Assembly: GCF_949628265.1 (NCBI RefSeq)
Contig: NC_088786.1
Coordinates: forward strand, 10,850,001 to 10,914,000
Direction of reading: 5' to 3'
DNA length: 64,000 nucleotides
Source: Cloeon dipterum
Taxonomy: Eukaryota; Arthropoda; Insecta; Ephemeroptera; Baetidae
The translations under genes were made by a program, and so were the position numbers. A model generated the notes under the pieces. That model searched no databases and was not told the origin of the DNA. It saw nothing but the letters and a program-made list of their open reading frames with translations. Shown here piece after piece: positions 15,272 to 29,186 of the stretch (positions are counted from its first letter, which is position 1; each line of letters begins with the position of its first letter).

Positions 15272-17466
15272 AAATTTTTAAAATTATGTTTTAATTGATT
15301 AAATTTAAAAATATTGCACGTTTTTCTTGTATCGATTTTTAACTCGTGGTTTGGCAGCTACACGAAGCCATCACAGATTTTTAACCTGGGTATTCAGCAT
15401 TAATATTTGTCATTTTGTAATGGTTTGTGTTGTGCAATCGGCGCTCACACACGCATAAATATTTTAAGCGGAAATATTTTCATCCTTGCGAAGGTCGTTT
15501 CCAAGCCAGGTTGCTAAGGTCAGTCGAGCGGTTGGCTACCTGATCACAACTCGGGATGCAATAAAACCACATCTTTATTCTGGTCATAAAGTGTCACATC
15601 ATCATTTGTGCCGTGTTTGGAACATGAGGTGGCTGGCCGTGTGGTCAGGAAAGTATTTGAGAAATTCGGCCGTGAATAAACTTACTGCAGGAAAAAGGTA
15701 AGTTCTTATCCCCAATATAATTTTAAGTGTAGTGCATTCAAATGGAAATATTTTAATTAACTGATTTTTTAATAAAAGGCAAATTTTGATGAGATTCTGT
15801 TTGCTTTTTAATTTAATTTTTAAAAACTCCTGAAGGACATTATTTAAATGGCGAAAAGAGTTTGTAAATTAAAACACCACGTCGTCTGCTTGCCGTGTAA
15901 ACGGGCGTTTCTCAGCACATGAGTATTCATAAAGGCGGCTAATTGATGATGCCCACTACAACTGCTCGATGGGCACAAAAGCTTTTAATAAATTATCCTC
16001 GGCCAAGGCAGCGAGAGCAGTAATGCGAGATGGGATTTAGATCAGCTAATTAGGATGTTTGAATTTTGTATCTCGCTGTACTGGTTGTTATTGTTGCTTC
16101 GTGGGATTGACATCAGGATGAAAAATCGTTTAAATGCGGTATCACGCGCCGAGAGCAGCGCGCCGCGGTCGTATAACATTTAAACGAAATGGCTTTAATT
16201 GAAAAGCCACGTCCTGACAATTGAATATATAGAAAGCATCAGGCCGGCGTTTCCGTGAATGTCTCATGGGTTTTTCAAAAGCTGCATATTTTATTCAGTC
16301 GTCGTCACATAAACACTTTACCATTCAAGAGCATTTGATAATATACCCGCATATATATATTTTCCTGTCAAGTACAATTTAAGGAAGCAGGAAAATTCTG
16401 TAAATTTGTTATAAATTTTCCTTGTTTGACACACTTTAAAAGTGTCCTTATTAAGACGCGTGGGAATTTTGTCGCCAATAAGGACAGGCCATAGAGAAGG
16501 CGTTTTACTTAAGATGAAAACTTAAATGTCAATAATGTTAAAAAATGCCCAGAGAAGGCCTATATACTTCGTTGGGGTGTAAGCAATTTGTTACAGCCTT
16601 AATGAATGGTTTTTCTTGGACACTATTCTCACATTTCATAAAGATTATGGTTGCTCGCTCTTCTGGTGACCTGCTGGAGGGAACAAGAGTTAAAAATACA
16701 CGAATAAATAGAATTACTCCTCATGATTACTTCAAATATTTATCACACTACATTGAAAATTGAACTGAATGAATACGTTGTGCGATGGAATTTGTATCAC
16801 TTCGGATAAAATACATGAGAGCGAACAAAGGAGACGAAAAAATTTTCCAGTTCGCATGGCTCTTCTCTCGTTGGTCCTCGCAGCAGAACGACGCGCACAG
16901 CGGCGAGTAATTAAAAACTGTTGCTTTAATAGCTGAGAAAATGGTTTGGTTACACAACAAACACACCTGTGGGGAACGTGTTTTTATTTATAATGCCACC
17001 ATCAGCAGGCCGAGACGAGAGGTCCGCGTGAAGGAGAGAGAACCCCACTCGCGGCGCGCAGCTAAATTAACTTGTATTTATTAAAATTAGCCGGCCACCG
17101 CTCATTTTTCTGCTGCCGTCACCGCCGCGCACATATAAAATTAATTTTATTCCAGAGCACCTCGACGGCAACACCGCTACCGGCTTCCTCCATTCCCCAT
17201 TTCTGTCCCTTCATTCAAAATCCAGGAAAGAAATCGAAATCAAACAACCCGGAGACTTGAATGACTGCAGCAGCAGCTCGTCCGGCGGGCGGACACGCGC
17301 GCGCAGGACCGTCCTGGCTGCACCGGCTGGTTGGCTGGGGCCGAGAGGAATGAAGCAGCGCGCGACGGGGTGCCTCAGGTCTCGCAGGATGATGCCATCA
17401 TTAAACTCAGCTGGCAACATTAAAAACTATAATAAATAACACGTCACCGCCCCACCCTGCGTTGCC

Positions 17467-17470
<4 letters not shown>

Positions 17471-17513
<43 letters not shown>
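17471..17513. repeat. (AG)n microsatellite
   Basis: About 43 bp of AG repeat inside a GC-rich non-coding stretch. Confidence 0.96.
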
Positions 17514-17517
<4 letters not shown>

Positions 17518-20075
17518 TCGCCTTGAGCCGCGTTCGTTGGTTTGGCTCGCCGGTCGGCCAGGACCTCCGTGAAGCTGCGCGAGAGGCCCTGGCTGTTCTT
17601 CGGTGCCACATCCAGACCACGTATCCGACCCCTGACCTTCCTTTCCGACTGCATGCGCACCACCCACGCACGCTCCTCGGGGTTCTCAGCTGCGCGCACC
17701 GCGCACTATCAATTCCATCCCGCCGATTGATGATTAATTGCGAAATGCACGCCCCGGGCTGGGTTATTAGTTTATTATGTTGCGCCTGGAAAACGGTTTC
17801 GGCTCGCTTTGCTCCACAGCTTTGCGTCGTAAAATTTACCAAATCGTTTCACGCGATCCTCCGCGCACGCTTTTATGAGGAAAAACGTTCCCAATGTTCA
17901 GACACTGAGGTGAAAACAATTTTCGAACGATTGGAAAATTTCGTAGTTTTATTGATTCAAAATCTCCGTACCGGGACGTAATTAGCAGTAACTAACATGC
18001 AAATTAAAATTTTCATTTATTATTTAGCTAACTTTAAACAAAATAAAATTCCGTTCGTCAAACACACTTTTGGGATAGATATATTAAAAAAAAAATCAGT
18101 GGATATATATTTTGCTATATAAAACAAGATAATTAAATACGAGGTTTCAGTATTTAAATGTTTTTCTAAAGAATATTGTTAGTTTATCATATTTTGAAAT
18201 TTTTCTCCAACACAAATATTGTATGAATCATTTAATCGCTTTGAGGATCAGGGTAACCGTTTGAGTAGCAAATTCCAACGAAAAACATGGAGAGTAAATC
18301 TGGCGCCGATTGGAATGAGTCAATCCTGTTTTCGGCAGCAATTCCACAACAAAAGTTTTATTCTATAGGGAACAAATCCAAACCATCCCTCATTGTGTGC
18401 GTTTCAATTCGGAGCAAACACTCTGCCTGTCATCTTTGGTGGTCGAAATAACAGCGCACGTTGAACTTTATATATAACAGGATACGCACGAATTCATTAC
18501 AATTCTGCTATCTGTCAGACAGACAAAGACTTTGGCACCTTTCTGATATTTATGTTCGGAAATTACTTTCGAACCTCGATTGCGATATTATAAATCTCAA
18601 TTCCGCCTGCTTCACGTGCTATTATCGCGCGAATGGGGCACATGCTCCACTGCGTGAAACAAATTGCTTCCCTGCAATCATTTTCCCCTAAAGCTTGAAA
18701 ATATAAATTGCAGCGGACCTCGGCAGACCTTTCGGAAAATAAAGCTGTAAAGCAATTTTCTCCTCTCCCTCAGGTAGAATTCCGTGAACTTCGACTGCGA
18801 AACAAAATGGTAGAATCCAATTGCTTTTGAGACTCGTTGGTAACTCTTTTATTTGTTTTGAAGAATTGACAAAAAAGATGATAAAAAGATTTGAAAAATT
18901 TGGACAAACACAGAATTTAATTAACTCCAGTACGAGGACGTGTGAGATTTTTTAATCTTCTATTATTCACTTTTAGCCACCATTGCAGTCCTAAGATCAA
19001 AAAGCCACAAAGTGGTAAATGTAGTGCAATTTAATTTAGTGTTTTAGTTATTTGAGAGCTAACTTTTGTGATGTAAACATCAACTGAGAGCTGTGCAATG
19101 TTCTCGTTCATTAGCACCTTTGAATGATCTTGCACATCCCACACCTCCATGTCGCCTCAATAGCGTTCAAAAGGTGTGAGAATTAAAATTCCAATGAAAA
19201 ATGCATCAGTGGGGGATGTTGGTGAATAAAGGCAGGTCAGATCATAAATTCCAGCGCCCCTGTGTTATTAAATTCCGGCGCGTTTAATAAGTTGTTCTAA
19301 CCTAAAGGAAGCCTCCTGGTGTTTATTTATTAGCCGAGTCGCGAGGTGTGCGGGCAAGGTGTTAGTGGATTGGTTGTTTTACACCCAAGAGCCTGGGTGG
19401 TCCATAGTGGTTGGGTATAGCTCCCCTCCCAACTAATTACACGTCTTTCTCATCCAATCTTACTTCAAATAACCTGATGGCTCTATAACTCAAAATATAT
19501 TTATACACTCTCTCTTCTCGCGCGCACAAGGAAATTTTTATTTTTTTCTTAATACTCACTCGGCATGCCGCCGCCACAGTTAATAAAAAATACATCCAAC
19601 CGTGGAAAATTACCCGCGCCTCTTGGCTGAATAAGAAATTCCTTGTCAGGCAGCTCCATTTCCCAAACCACACACGCCATGACGAGGATTGTTTAGTTAT
19701 TTATTCTGGCGACACCTCATTCAAATGCTAATTTCCTATTCGTGACATTCCCCGCGCTAGTATAGAGAAATATGGGAAATTTTTTATGTTCATCGGGATT
19801 AATCTGTCACGGCGTTCTTTTGGTTCTAGACACACGCTCGCGTTTTCCAACACCTCTCGTCGTAATATTTTTTAATAGGGTTTTCCTCTTATCAAGGCGC
19901 TGCGGTGATGATAGGAATGAACCTGAATTTACGATCGGTTAATAAATATTTATGGCGCTTGATCTACCGCATTTCTTTCTCGCTGGTCTGGATTTTCTCC
20001 GTAGTGGGACCCTAAAAAGGGTATACTCCGGTTAAATAACGCATACGCAAGTCAAATTAACATGAAATATGGCCC

Positions 20076-20081
20076 TTTATT
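20076..20081 (-). terminator. Wnt6: Wnt6 poly(A) signal candidate
   Basis: AATAAA on the minus strand, about 530 bases beyond the Wnt6 stop codon. It is the best canonical signal I see downstream, giving a plausible 3' UTR of about 0.55 kb. Confidence 0.5.
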
Positions 20082-20613
20082 GTTGTTAACACTACTGACA
20101 GTGAATTTTTTTCTTCTCCTTAATCTCTGGCAATCACAATGAATCGTAATTCTAGAGGAAAAATTAGTACACAAAGTGGCTATTGGACCAGAAACTCCGT
20201 CAAATTTCAAGTTCATTGTGACACAGTTAAAGGGCAGGAACGAGTAAATTTGGAAAAAAATACTGCAAATCATGAACATATAAAATGCCAATTCTATCAA
20301 ATGATCACATCCATAGGAATACATAAGTGTACAATTACATCGATAGTCAGTTTATAATCTTAAAATTAAGTAGAATCGATCAAAGCAGAAAGTAAGTTAT
20401 TGGCACTGCGTGCGTCGACATTGGCGGATTTGCTAGCACAAAAAGCGGCCTACTCATTAAAATGCACGTGTCCTAAAGCTAATGACTCGCCATTCGCACA
20501 ATTTCACGCCGTTTACTCGTTCTGCTTTACGTATTTCCTCGGTGGCTCCAACAAAGATCAATCGAAAGTTATGCAACCAAATTTAGGCACGCGTGATACG
20601 ACACACCAGTTGC

Positions 20614-23600
20614 CTATCGGCACGTGTGGAGGGATCGTTTCTCTTGGCACGTGTTGCAGGTCACGTTGCAACACCACTTGAAGCGGCAATCGCAGTTGTA
20701 CACGTGTTTGATTTGCTTGGTGTCGTGTCCTCTGCCGCAGCATAGCAGGTCACACCCTCCCACCCCTGCACTGCTCACGTTGCAGACCCTCCCCTGCGTA
20801 CCCAGCGAGCCAGTTCGCGGGTGGGGGTTGCAAAATTCGGGCGAATCCTCCGAGTAGACCTGAAACACAAAGAAAATCAAAGTTACATTACTTACTTGCA
20901 AAATTAAAAATTATCAGTGTTCGAAGCCACCAACAGATGGCGCCACCATCCATTCCAATTTTTTGGTACTTCAAATACAATTTCAGATCCAATCCTCCAA
21001 CTGTGCATTCTTGGCACGAGTTCCCGGTACATTAAATGAAAACTTTTGCGTCAAGAATGCACAGAAGCAGGGGATTGGATCTAAAATCGTATAGTGCAAT
21101 TACCCAAAAATTAAAATTTACAAGCATAAATGGGGTTCCTCGATTTTTTAAAATTGTAACTTTTTGAATTTGAATTAAATTACACTCACAATGTCCTCCC
21201 TTCCAGGCGGCTTGATGGAAGGGTCGCCGGCCGCCAAAAAACTCCTACCATCGTTAGAGGGCAGCACTTTGATCGCACCATCAAAGTGGTCCTTTAGCCG
21301 GTGACCAATGTCCCTGAATGTTGGCATTCTGCTCCAGCAGGTTCGCATTGTGCATGACCCCGACAGACCGTGGCACTTGCACTCTATTATCATGTAGTTT
21401 TTCACTGCCTGCCGAAAAATAATCCCGATTTGTTTATTCCAAACCTTTGTTATTGGTAGAGCAAATTCTCACCAGTCTTCCCGCATTGTTATTGTGCAAC
21501 ATAACGAGGGTTTTAATATCGCTCTGCCTGCGATAGGGCGCGTCCATCCACTCCCTGGACTTGCGGACGCCGTAGTTGATGTTGTCGCCGCACCCATTCC
21601 ATCTCCACTCCGTGGCGGTGGTGCCCTCAGATTGCTTCAGAGCCTCTTTCCGCTGTTTGTTGCCCTTCCGTCCCTTGCCTTTTTGCTTGTGGACTCTGTG
21701 CTTCTGGGGGGATGTCATGCTCGCGCCGTCTTCAGTGTCTTTGTCTGGAATAAATTGTATCCAAGTGTACCACAAAACCAACGAGGGTGTACTCACATTT
21801 TAATTTACTGTCACAGCCGCAATCCATCAATGACCCAGTGGAGCACGCCCTTGTGACCGCGAAAGCTACCCCCGCAGCAGTAATTGCGTTTACAAATCCA
21901 CTTTCTCTGGTGTCTGAAAACGATAAAATATAATTATCCCCGTGACTTGTTGCATTTCTGCAACGCGTACCACTCATGAGGACCAGTCTGATGCTCTTTT
22001 TGGCAGTGGTGCAATTCCAGCGGCGGTTACGGAACTGGAACTGACACTCCTTTGAACCCAACTGGGCCCCTTTCGCCAACTCCTTCAATAAGCCTGTTTC
22101 TAGGGATTTACAAAATTATTTCATTTTTTAAGGACATTATCGATTGTTATAATCTGTATTTCAGTGACAAATATTCGGTTCTTTAGGGCCATCTTCTACG
22201 AATAATAGGTTTAAAAACCCGGAATATTTTAAATTTATTTAGATTTTTAATTAAAAAATAATTTAAAATGGCAGAGTTAAATTTGCAAGGATGCATGAAG
22301 AAAAGTTTTAAAACTTTATTATTTCTAGGGGTCTCCAACGCGATATTTTTGGGCGGCTGCTGGCTGGACTGACATTTTCCCAGAAAAATTATTTCCAATT
22401 TTATGCCAAAACTTGGAAAAAATCTACAATTATTTAATGCAGGTTTCGCACTAAAATAAAAAACGAAAAATAGTTGGTTTTCAGTTAATAACCAATGGTT
22501 TGAACGTCTCATAATACAAGCCAACAGATAAAATAATTGGTTAAGCACATCCCTACCTATCTCTTTGCGGCACGTGTCTGCTACTTTCGGTCGCAATCGC
22601 TTCGTTCGGCGGCAAATTATGTGTGGGTCGGCCAACACCTGGTTACTGACAGCCCTGAAACAAAAAAAAGCAATTAAAACAATTCGGTGGATATAAACCA
22701 TATTAAAAATTGAAAATATAAATTTTTTTCTTTTATTTCGACTCAGAAAATTTCCTCAAATAATAAGAACAGATCATAAGTGGTTTTATATTTTATTAGT
22801 TAAGACAACTTGCTAATATATCTAGTTCTCCTTTATGTAGTGTCGACGGCGTCATAATTCGAGCATTAAATTGATGCTGAGCGATATCGCGATTCTAGAT
22901 TAAGCCCAATTGATCATGAATATTAATGAGCCTGGTAAAAATGTAATAAAATTAGCGGCCACGGTGTTGAGGCGTGGTTGGCTTCAGGGTCTGCCGGCCG
23001 ATTGGAGAACGCATGGTGCCTGAGTAACGCCCCCAATCCCTCCCAAGTCGCGGTCAGGGTCTCACCGGTTGCGCAAGCTGTTCTCACAGTCTGGCCGTCT
23101 GCTGCGCCAGACACAAAGTGAGACGCGCGGCCAAGCACCTTGGCAGAAACTGTGCCCAATTACTTGCCATCAAATGTCACCATTAGAAACTGGAAATTGC
23201 CATTTAAATTAATAAAAAAACAGTTAAATGAAAACAAAATGAAAATTGTTTTGCACTGCAGTCGGATATTTAATTTGAAAAATTTGTTTAGAATTGAATA
23301 ATATTTTGACCTATTCAAGAAAATTGGGGCAACGGATAAAAATTAGTTTTCAGCTGCTAAGGTACATGAACGTCTAATTATCCTGATTATTAATTGTCAA
23401 TGAGCACATAAACATCAAGTTAACATGATAAAATTGTCGCTTAATGAAAATGGACATGATCCCTCTCTTATTTTCGCAAATTGGAACGCAAAATTTTCAA
23501 ACAAGTTTTACTTTTGCTAAAATTCCACTTTTACCGCGAACATCTTTACGAGCGCTGATGCTGCGTTCCATATAAATCCACTCGGGTTTCGGAGGCATTT

Positions 23601-26600
23601 AAGGAACGCGAGCTTATTCACTCAAAATCCCGCCCCCGCGGGGGTAATTAATGGAGCCGGCTCTTTCGCACTCACTTCTTGTGTGTGTATGTGTGTTTTC
23701 AAAAATAAATTGAAGCAATTCCGCAATAAGAGTGGTTTATGGGATCACTTAAGCCGGAGACCTTGCGGCTCAGCTGTTGACAGACGCCGGCAGCCGCGCG
23801 CGTTGACAGAACCTTGCCATTCGCACGGCTCTTAATGAGCCAAGAATAACCCTCTCACGCGCGCCTTGGCCTTTAGACTGCGTGGAGTCGATGATAATAA
23901 AATTAAAGCCGTGCCCGCCGTGTCCCATTCATTTCTTGGTGGGCGCTTTTGCCAAAGGCCGCTGGACGACCAAGCATACGCCGAACATCGCGACGATTAG
24001 TTTATTATTTTGTTTACGTATGATGAGGGCTTTTAGCGTGTTCAAAGGGACTCTGCGGTAATTGACGAGTTGTTGCTCTTTAATTTTTCAAGCTGGGCTA
24101 ATTTATTGCGGAAAGAGAGTTTTAAATTGTTGCGTTGTCTATGTTTAGATGAGTGCAAGTAAAAATGTACATTAAATTCAAATTCCTCATAAATGTATAA
24201 AATGGACTTTTTTCAAGTAAGAAAATGGCTCGCACTTCCAAGGCATTGATCAGATGTCTTTAAATATTATTAATGGACAATTTTTTATTTGTCTTTACTG
24301 CAAGCAAAAATCTAAATTATGCCAAAATGAGGACGAAAAACAGACTTGAATTCGGGACTAGGTCTGCTCTGCTCATAAATATTTACAAAGTCATTTTTCA
24401 ATCTCTGTTTTATTACTGAAAGCAGCTCATTGGGCGTAAAATTTGTAAATGACCCTTGCGTTCTGTTTAGAGATTCAATTCCAAGAAGGACTCACTTATT
24501 ATTAGTCACTATAAGCCCCTGCGTAAACATACAGTCCCACGTTTCGCAATTTTAGCTATTCCGAGGAGGAAAATTATGCAAAAGTGCAAGTTGTGATTTG
24601 TTTTCACACATGTCGCGTCCGCACGAGCCTCTGATAGATGCATGCCAGTCAAATTTCCCGCCGCGAGTAAACACCCTTCCATCAAGCGCGGCGCAATTTT
24701 CAGCTCTTTTTATTACCCTTGGTGCCCGCGCTCTGAGTCTATTCCTTCATCCGTCCATCAGTTTACGGCAACAGATCAGCCCGCCGTCGCATGATTTACG
24801 TCTCGTCGAGAGAGCAGCTCTTATGATATGGGCCGTTACAACCGCCACACGCGTGGCATTGATAAATAAACCGTCTTTTGAGGAGATGCTGAGCGGTCCA
24901 GCAGCAATAATCTCGAACTGTCTGGAACACCCCGCGGGCTCATTCACGGATCAATCGCTCCCTTTTAAACTTTTGTATTTAGACTCTGCACGTGGACCCA
25001 TGAGGAAACCGCATGCCTATAGCGAAATTTCGTTGCTGATCAAATGATCGATTTCTTTGTCAATCTTAGTTGAATTTTTTTGCCAATTTTACTTGATGCA
25101 TTCAAAGTGATTGTTTTTTGGTCACATTGTCAGTCAGTGATATGTATTTTATGTTTATATGCTTGCTTTTCTTTTAAATAGTCCATGAAACAAACGCAAA
25201 TTATCATAAAAAGGAATTTTATTTATAAGAAGGGAAAATTAGCTAACATTTTCCAGAACATCCTATTCGACTCATGGTGATGACAATATAGCGACAAAAA
25301 AATTGTTGCAGTTGGAAATAATAATTTGGTTGATAGTCTTTTTAGATTTTAAATTAATTGAACTGCATCAGAAAACAACATATCTACATAACCTATAAAA
25401 TTTTGAAAAGCATTAAAAAAATTGAACTGCTAATTAATATTGGGGTAGATACAATGCTTTTGTATATTCTTTCTCAGACCATACATTAAGTTCCGAAGGA
25501 AAATAAGAGCAAGAAAAGGCAACAATAATGCTAGCAAATTTAATGAGAAAACGAATAATTTGCTAGCATTACAACTATAGAGATTGCACTGGACCACCAA
25601 TAAAAAAATAAAAAAAAAATTGCACAGGGAAGGAAAATTTACGACGGAGCAGTCTTTTAATTCAGGTGGCAGGTCATTCCACGGTTTTACCACTTTAAAG
25701 GAAAAGGCTTGCTGTTTTTTTAATTTAATAATAATACTTTTTAATTATTTTTTAATTTAAATCAAAGCTTTTTTAAGATGCCCTTAAATGCAATGAAAGA
25801 AAACCAAGAACAGAGAGTGTGGCTAGTAAGTTTGACTCACGAATTGTCAGTTTTAGATCCTCCTATTTTGTCGCAGCACACAATCACAACTCCTATAAAA
25901 TCTTTTATTCTTCCTGCTTCATTTAGACCTTATTAAAAAACTTAAATGATTATAAAGGTTTTAGGACTCTTTTGCAAGATTACGAAATAAAGTTTTAACA
26001 TTTCACAATGTATTTTAATATATTTAAAAACTTCAAGAGGCACAAATAAAATTTTTCTATATTGTTTTACCAAGCGATAAACTTAAATAGAAACTTGATC
26101 TACCTCCGGTTTGGGAGTCGTAAGGATTTTCTCACTCAGTGTACATTTCACATAATCCTCTTACGCCTCGGTGTTGACAGACAACCTTCCAAATTTCACC
26201 TTTCGTGGCAGCCTGTCGGTAATTACCTTTTTTGTTTTTATCTCTTTCTGAGATGCCGTGAGAAACGCGGCGATTGCACTCGATATATTTGTTCCGGCGC
26301 GAGCGAGCCTAATGAAACATTAAATAGGCAGCTGCTTTGCCTCCCTTTCCTGTCGAAGGTATCGAGAGAATTGGTGTTTGCCGTACTGCCGCCTGAAGGA
26401 AAGTGTGCTTGCTTTCCGGGCAGAAACAATAGAGGGCAAGCAGTGCTTTGGTGTTTGCTCTCGCGCGCGATCGGTTCCTTTATTTCACTTAAGTATATAT
26501 TCTGTCAACACGCACGAGAGTTGATATACCGCCCAAGCGCTGGTTGGCGAAGGTTAAGGACTGCTTAATGGCCCTGCGTGGAATCGAGCGTGAAATGAGT

Positions 26601-29186
26601 TTGGAGTAATTGCAAACATAAATCGAGGCGACGCGGCGGCCGGCAAATGCAAATGAGCACCGCGCGCGTTTTCATATCAAACTGCGCTCGGACAAAACCA
26701 GCTCCCTTTCATTGTGTGCTGGTACACATATCATCACCAGAAGAGCAAGCAAGCGCTGCTGCTGCTGCCGCCGAGCGACGCGCTCGCATCCTGCTCACTG
26801 CCGCAATTACCAGTCATTACTCGGCGTAAATTAAGTCATTAGCCGCTTCACGCGCGGGAATAAATTATTATTTCCCGATGCAATTACAATTATTACACCT
26901 GTGAGGGCTCTGAGCTTTTTGGTTTTCTGCTCTCCTGTGTGGCAACGCGGCCAGCTATAGCTGGGTCGAGAGAGTAATCATCGTTGCCTGTTCATTGCAT
27001 AATGCTTCGTGTTTGATCCTCTCGAAAACGGGTCATTCTCGTGTTTTCACTGGTTCAATATTTAATGGAAAAAAATGAAAATATTAATCTCTGTGGAAAA
27101 CAGAAAAATATAATTTAAAAGAACAAAGAATGGAAGAGCTGCTAACAGAAATTATAAGTATTTGCCAGGAAACCGTCAGAAGTGTCAACATGAACATAGT
27201 TAAGTCAACCTTGCAGAATTATTAAAAACTATAAAGATAAAAAATCCTCACTTTTGACGTATTTCAAACTTTCAATTAAAATCATAATTTGATAAAAAAA
27301 ACTAATTAAAAATTGCAAGATTTAACTTAATCGCGTAATCAATTCATTAAGGTTGTCCTGAAAACAAAATCTGAATTTTAGCTCTGACAAAACTAATAAT
27401 TTTTAAGGGAACAATATCAGACATCTTATTTGTAGGCACTGCTTTTTAAATTTAATTTTCAACAAACTTCGCCCTTTGGTTCAACATCAGCACAATATCT
27501 GGAATAGAGTAGAGTTTCCTCTTTAACACTCGCGTTGCCCGATTCAATGACTCTCTCGCGCGGTCGAAATGAATGAGCTCTAAAATCCTGCCTGTTGATG
27601 CTCACTACGCCAAAAGCGCGCGTCAATATTTAAATTACGATCCCGGGAGAAGGCTGCCACCGTCGAGCGGCGTCAAAATAGTTGTAAACTTTTAGAAAAA
27701 TAATTCCCAGCGCTCTGCGGCTATGCTGTGCTGTGTTTTAAAGCATGTGTGGCGCGTCTCGCAGCGACATAAATTGGTCGATTGTTTCTCTCGTGTGGAA
27801 ATTGAGCAGGACCACGTTCGGCGTTTTCAACTTGCCCGCATGACACTAACGGCCACTCAAATGAGTTTTTGGGCTCGGCTTTATTTGTTTTCAAAGTGTG
27901 CGTCTTTCACGCGGTCGCCGCATCCATTGCGGCGCGGGAGACCAGCGTTTTCTCGAATTTTTAAAACCTCAACGCGGCGCCAAACGCACGCGTTTCTAAT
28001 TTTGGAGTAACGGCCAGTGACGTGTACGACACCTCATTATTCGCCAGAAATTATTGACACGCATTGTTGTTTCCAGCAGCCACCACTCTGCATGCAGCTA
28101 TCTGACTCATTCAGCCCAAACGAGCTACGATCCGCATTGGACGATGCCACCATCAAATTTGGTTAAATCGATTCTCATTCTGCCTCCAAAACTATACCTA
28201 ATTAATAATCAGTAAGAGATATATTTAATCTTGATATAATTAGCAATAAATTAACCAGCGTTGCTATTACAATACAATACAATGGCTACTCCCATAAGCA
28301 ATAAGAATGGAAGACTAATTGGTTGAAAAATTATAGAAAAATATATTATTACACGTCCTCTTACCGTACAGCGGGTGTTTCGGCCCCGCAGGCTTTGTTG
28401 TCAGTTGTACTTAACTATTCTTTCAAGAAAACAGCTGGCTTAATTCATGAAATTGATTTAGAATTACTCTGATTGAAGGCTGAGAATGAAATATTAGAAG
28501 CGCAAAATTATTTTTTCCCTCGGTTCCGACAGTTTTATTTTTTTTACCAAAGTTTTCAAATTAATATTATTTCAAATTTGACAAAGATCAACAATTTGCC
28601 CTGTATATAATTAAAGTGGAGTTGCAACAATTTGTTAATCTTGTAAGCAATATATTACCGTCGTTGATTAGAAATTATTACAAATTTAATTTCATTCGTC
28701 GTCTCTATAATTTTATTTTCAACAGACGAGAAAGTCAAATTGTGCATTATTTTGCAATTGTGCAGTCCTCAAAGTCTAATACTGTATACATAGTGTATGC
28801 CGTGGAATAGGGTAAAGACATTTAAAAGTTTTTCCACCCTCAAACGAAACAAATCTTATACAAAGAAGAGCATTCTTTCAATAAAATTAGTGTTTTGATA
28901 AAAAATTATTCATTTGGTTAAATCATTTACAAGGAAAATGTCGATTTTAAAAATCAGAGCCACAAGAAGTGACCATGAGATCAATAGAAAGAGAAAAACA
29001 ACAAGAGAAGTGTATAATTATTCAAAAACCGGCCAGCTCCTGTTGATGAGATAGTAATTCAGTTTCCCTTTCTTGCAATAACTGAATGTAACCAAAAACC
29101 AAGAAATGCCAAGTCCAAACTCACCACCAGAGTCCTGTGACCGGCGACACAAGGATGATGCAGATGACGAGCGGCCTGAGGTCCAT
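20614..29186 (-). CDS. Wnt6: Wnt6 secreted signalling protein (7 exons)
   Basis: Wnt ligand, secreted and acting through Frizzled receptors. Exons in coding order: 29186-29125, 22654-22557, 22093-21971, 21913-21797, 21744-21473, 21408-21190, 20859-20614. All junctions are GT-AG and phase-consistent, giving 378 aa. Residues 1-20 form a signal peptide beginning [12 protein letters not shown]. All 24 conserved Wnt cysteines are present. The acylated serine is S240 in [10 protein letters not shown]. Wnt6-type features are the start [18 protein letters not shown] near the C-terminus, and the ending HTCR. Odd: a Lys/Arg-rich insert at residues 148-170 just before WRWNGCG. The start is the only in-frame ATG ahead of the hydrophobic leader and lies about 200 bases downstream of a TATA box. 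Family assignment is by recalled resemblance to Wnt6, not alignment. Confidence 0.95.
20985..21082. repeat. Long hairpin in Wnt6 intron 6
   Basis: AGATCCAATCC (20985-20995) pairs with GGATTGGATCT (21072-21082), and CTGTGCATTCTTG (21001-21013) pairs perfectly with CAAGAATGCACAG (21052-21064). The two stems are separated by a small asymmetric internal loop and closed by a 38-base loop. The structure lies in the 330-bp intron between Wnt6 exons 6 and 7. It could be a pre-miRNA-like hairpin or a small inverted-repeat element; I do not recognise a known miRNA. Confidence 0.75.
22860..24120. promoter_or_regulatory. Candidate intronic regulatory stretch in Wnt6 intron 1
   Basis: Within the 6.47-kb first intron (22655-29124) this segment is GC-richer than its surroundings and contains no supported exon. 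Long first introns of Wnt genes often carry enhancers, so it is a reasonable place to look, but the sequence alone does not prove it. Confidence 0.2.
25430..25725 (-). mobile_element. Non-LTR retrotransposon (LINE) C-terminal remnant
   Basis: The minus-strand frame reads [20 protein letters not shown] followed by [10 protein letters not shown]. This matches the conserved tail found at the C-terminal end of many LINE reverse transcriptase polyproteins (pattern F-x-F-x-x-V-x-x-WN-x-LP-x-E). Only this end survives; no RT catalytic domain is present, so it is a dead fragment in Wnt6 intron 1. A 15-bp inverted repeat (25526-25571) lies within it. Assignment is from the motif only. Confidence 0.6.
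25526..25571. repeat. 15-bp perfect inverted repeat
   Basis: TAATGCTAGCAAATT (25526-25540) and AATTTGCTAGCATTA (25557-25571) are perfect reverse complements around a 16-base loop. It lies inside the LINE remnant and may be part of it. Confidence 0.9.

Noticed and set aside
17523..17981. 152-codon plus-strand frame
   Set aside because: GC-rich sequence open in several frames at once; no domain, signal or splice partner recognised.
22183..22701. 172-codon minus-strand frame as a single exon
   Set aside because: Only its part at 22557-22654 is Wnt6 exon 2; the rest is intron read-through.
24598..25047. 149-codon plus-strand frame
   Set aside because: Lies within Wnt6 intron 1; no recognisable family and composition like other GC-rich non-coding segments.
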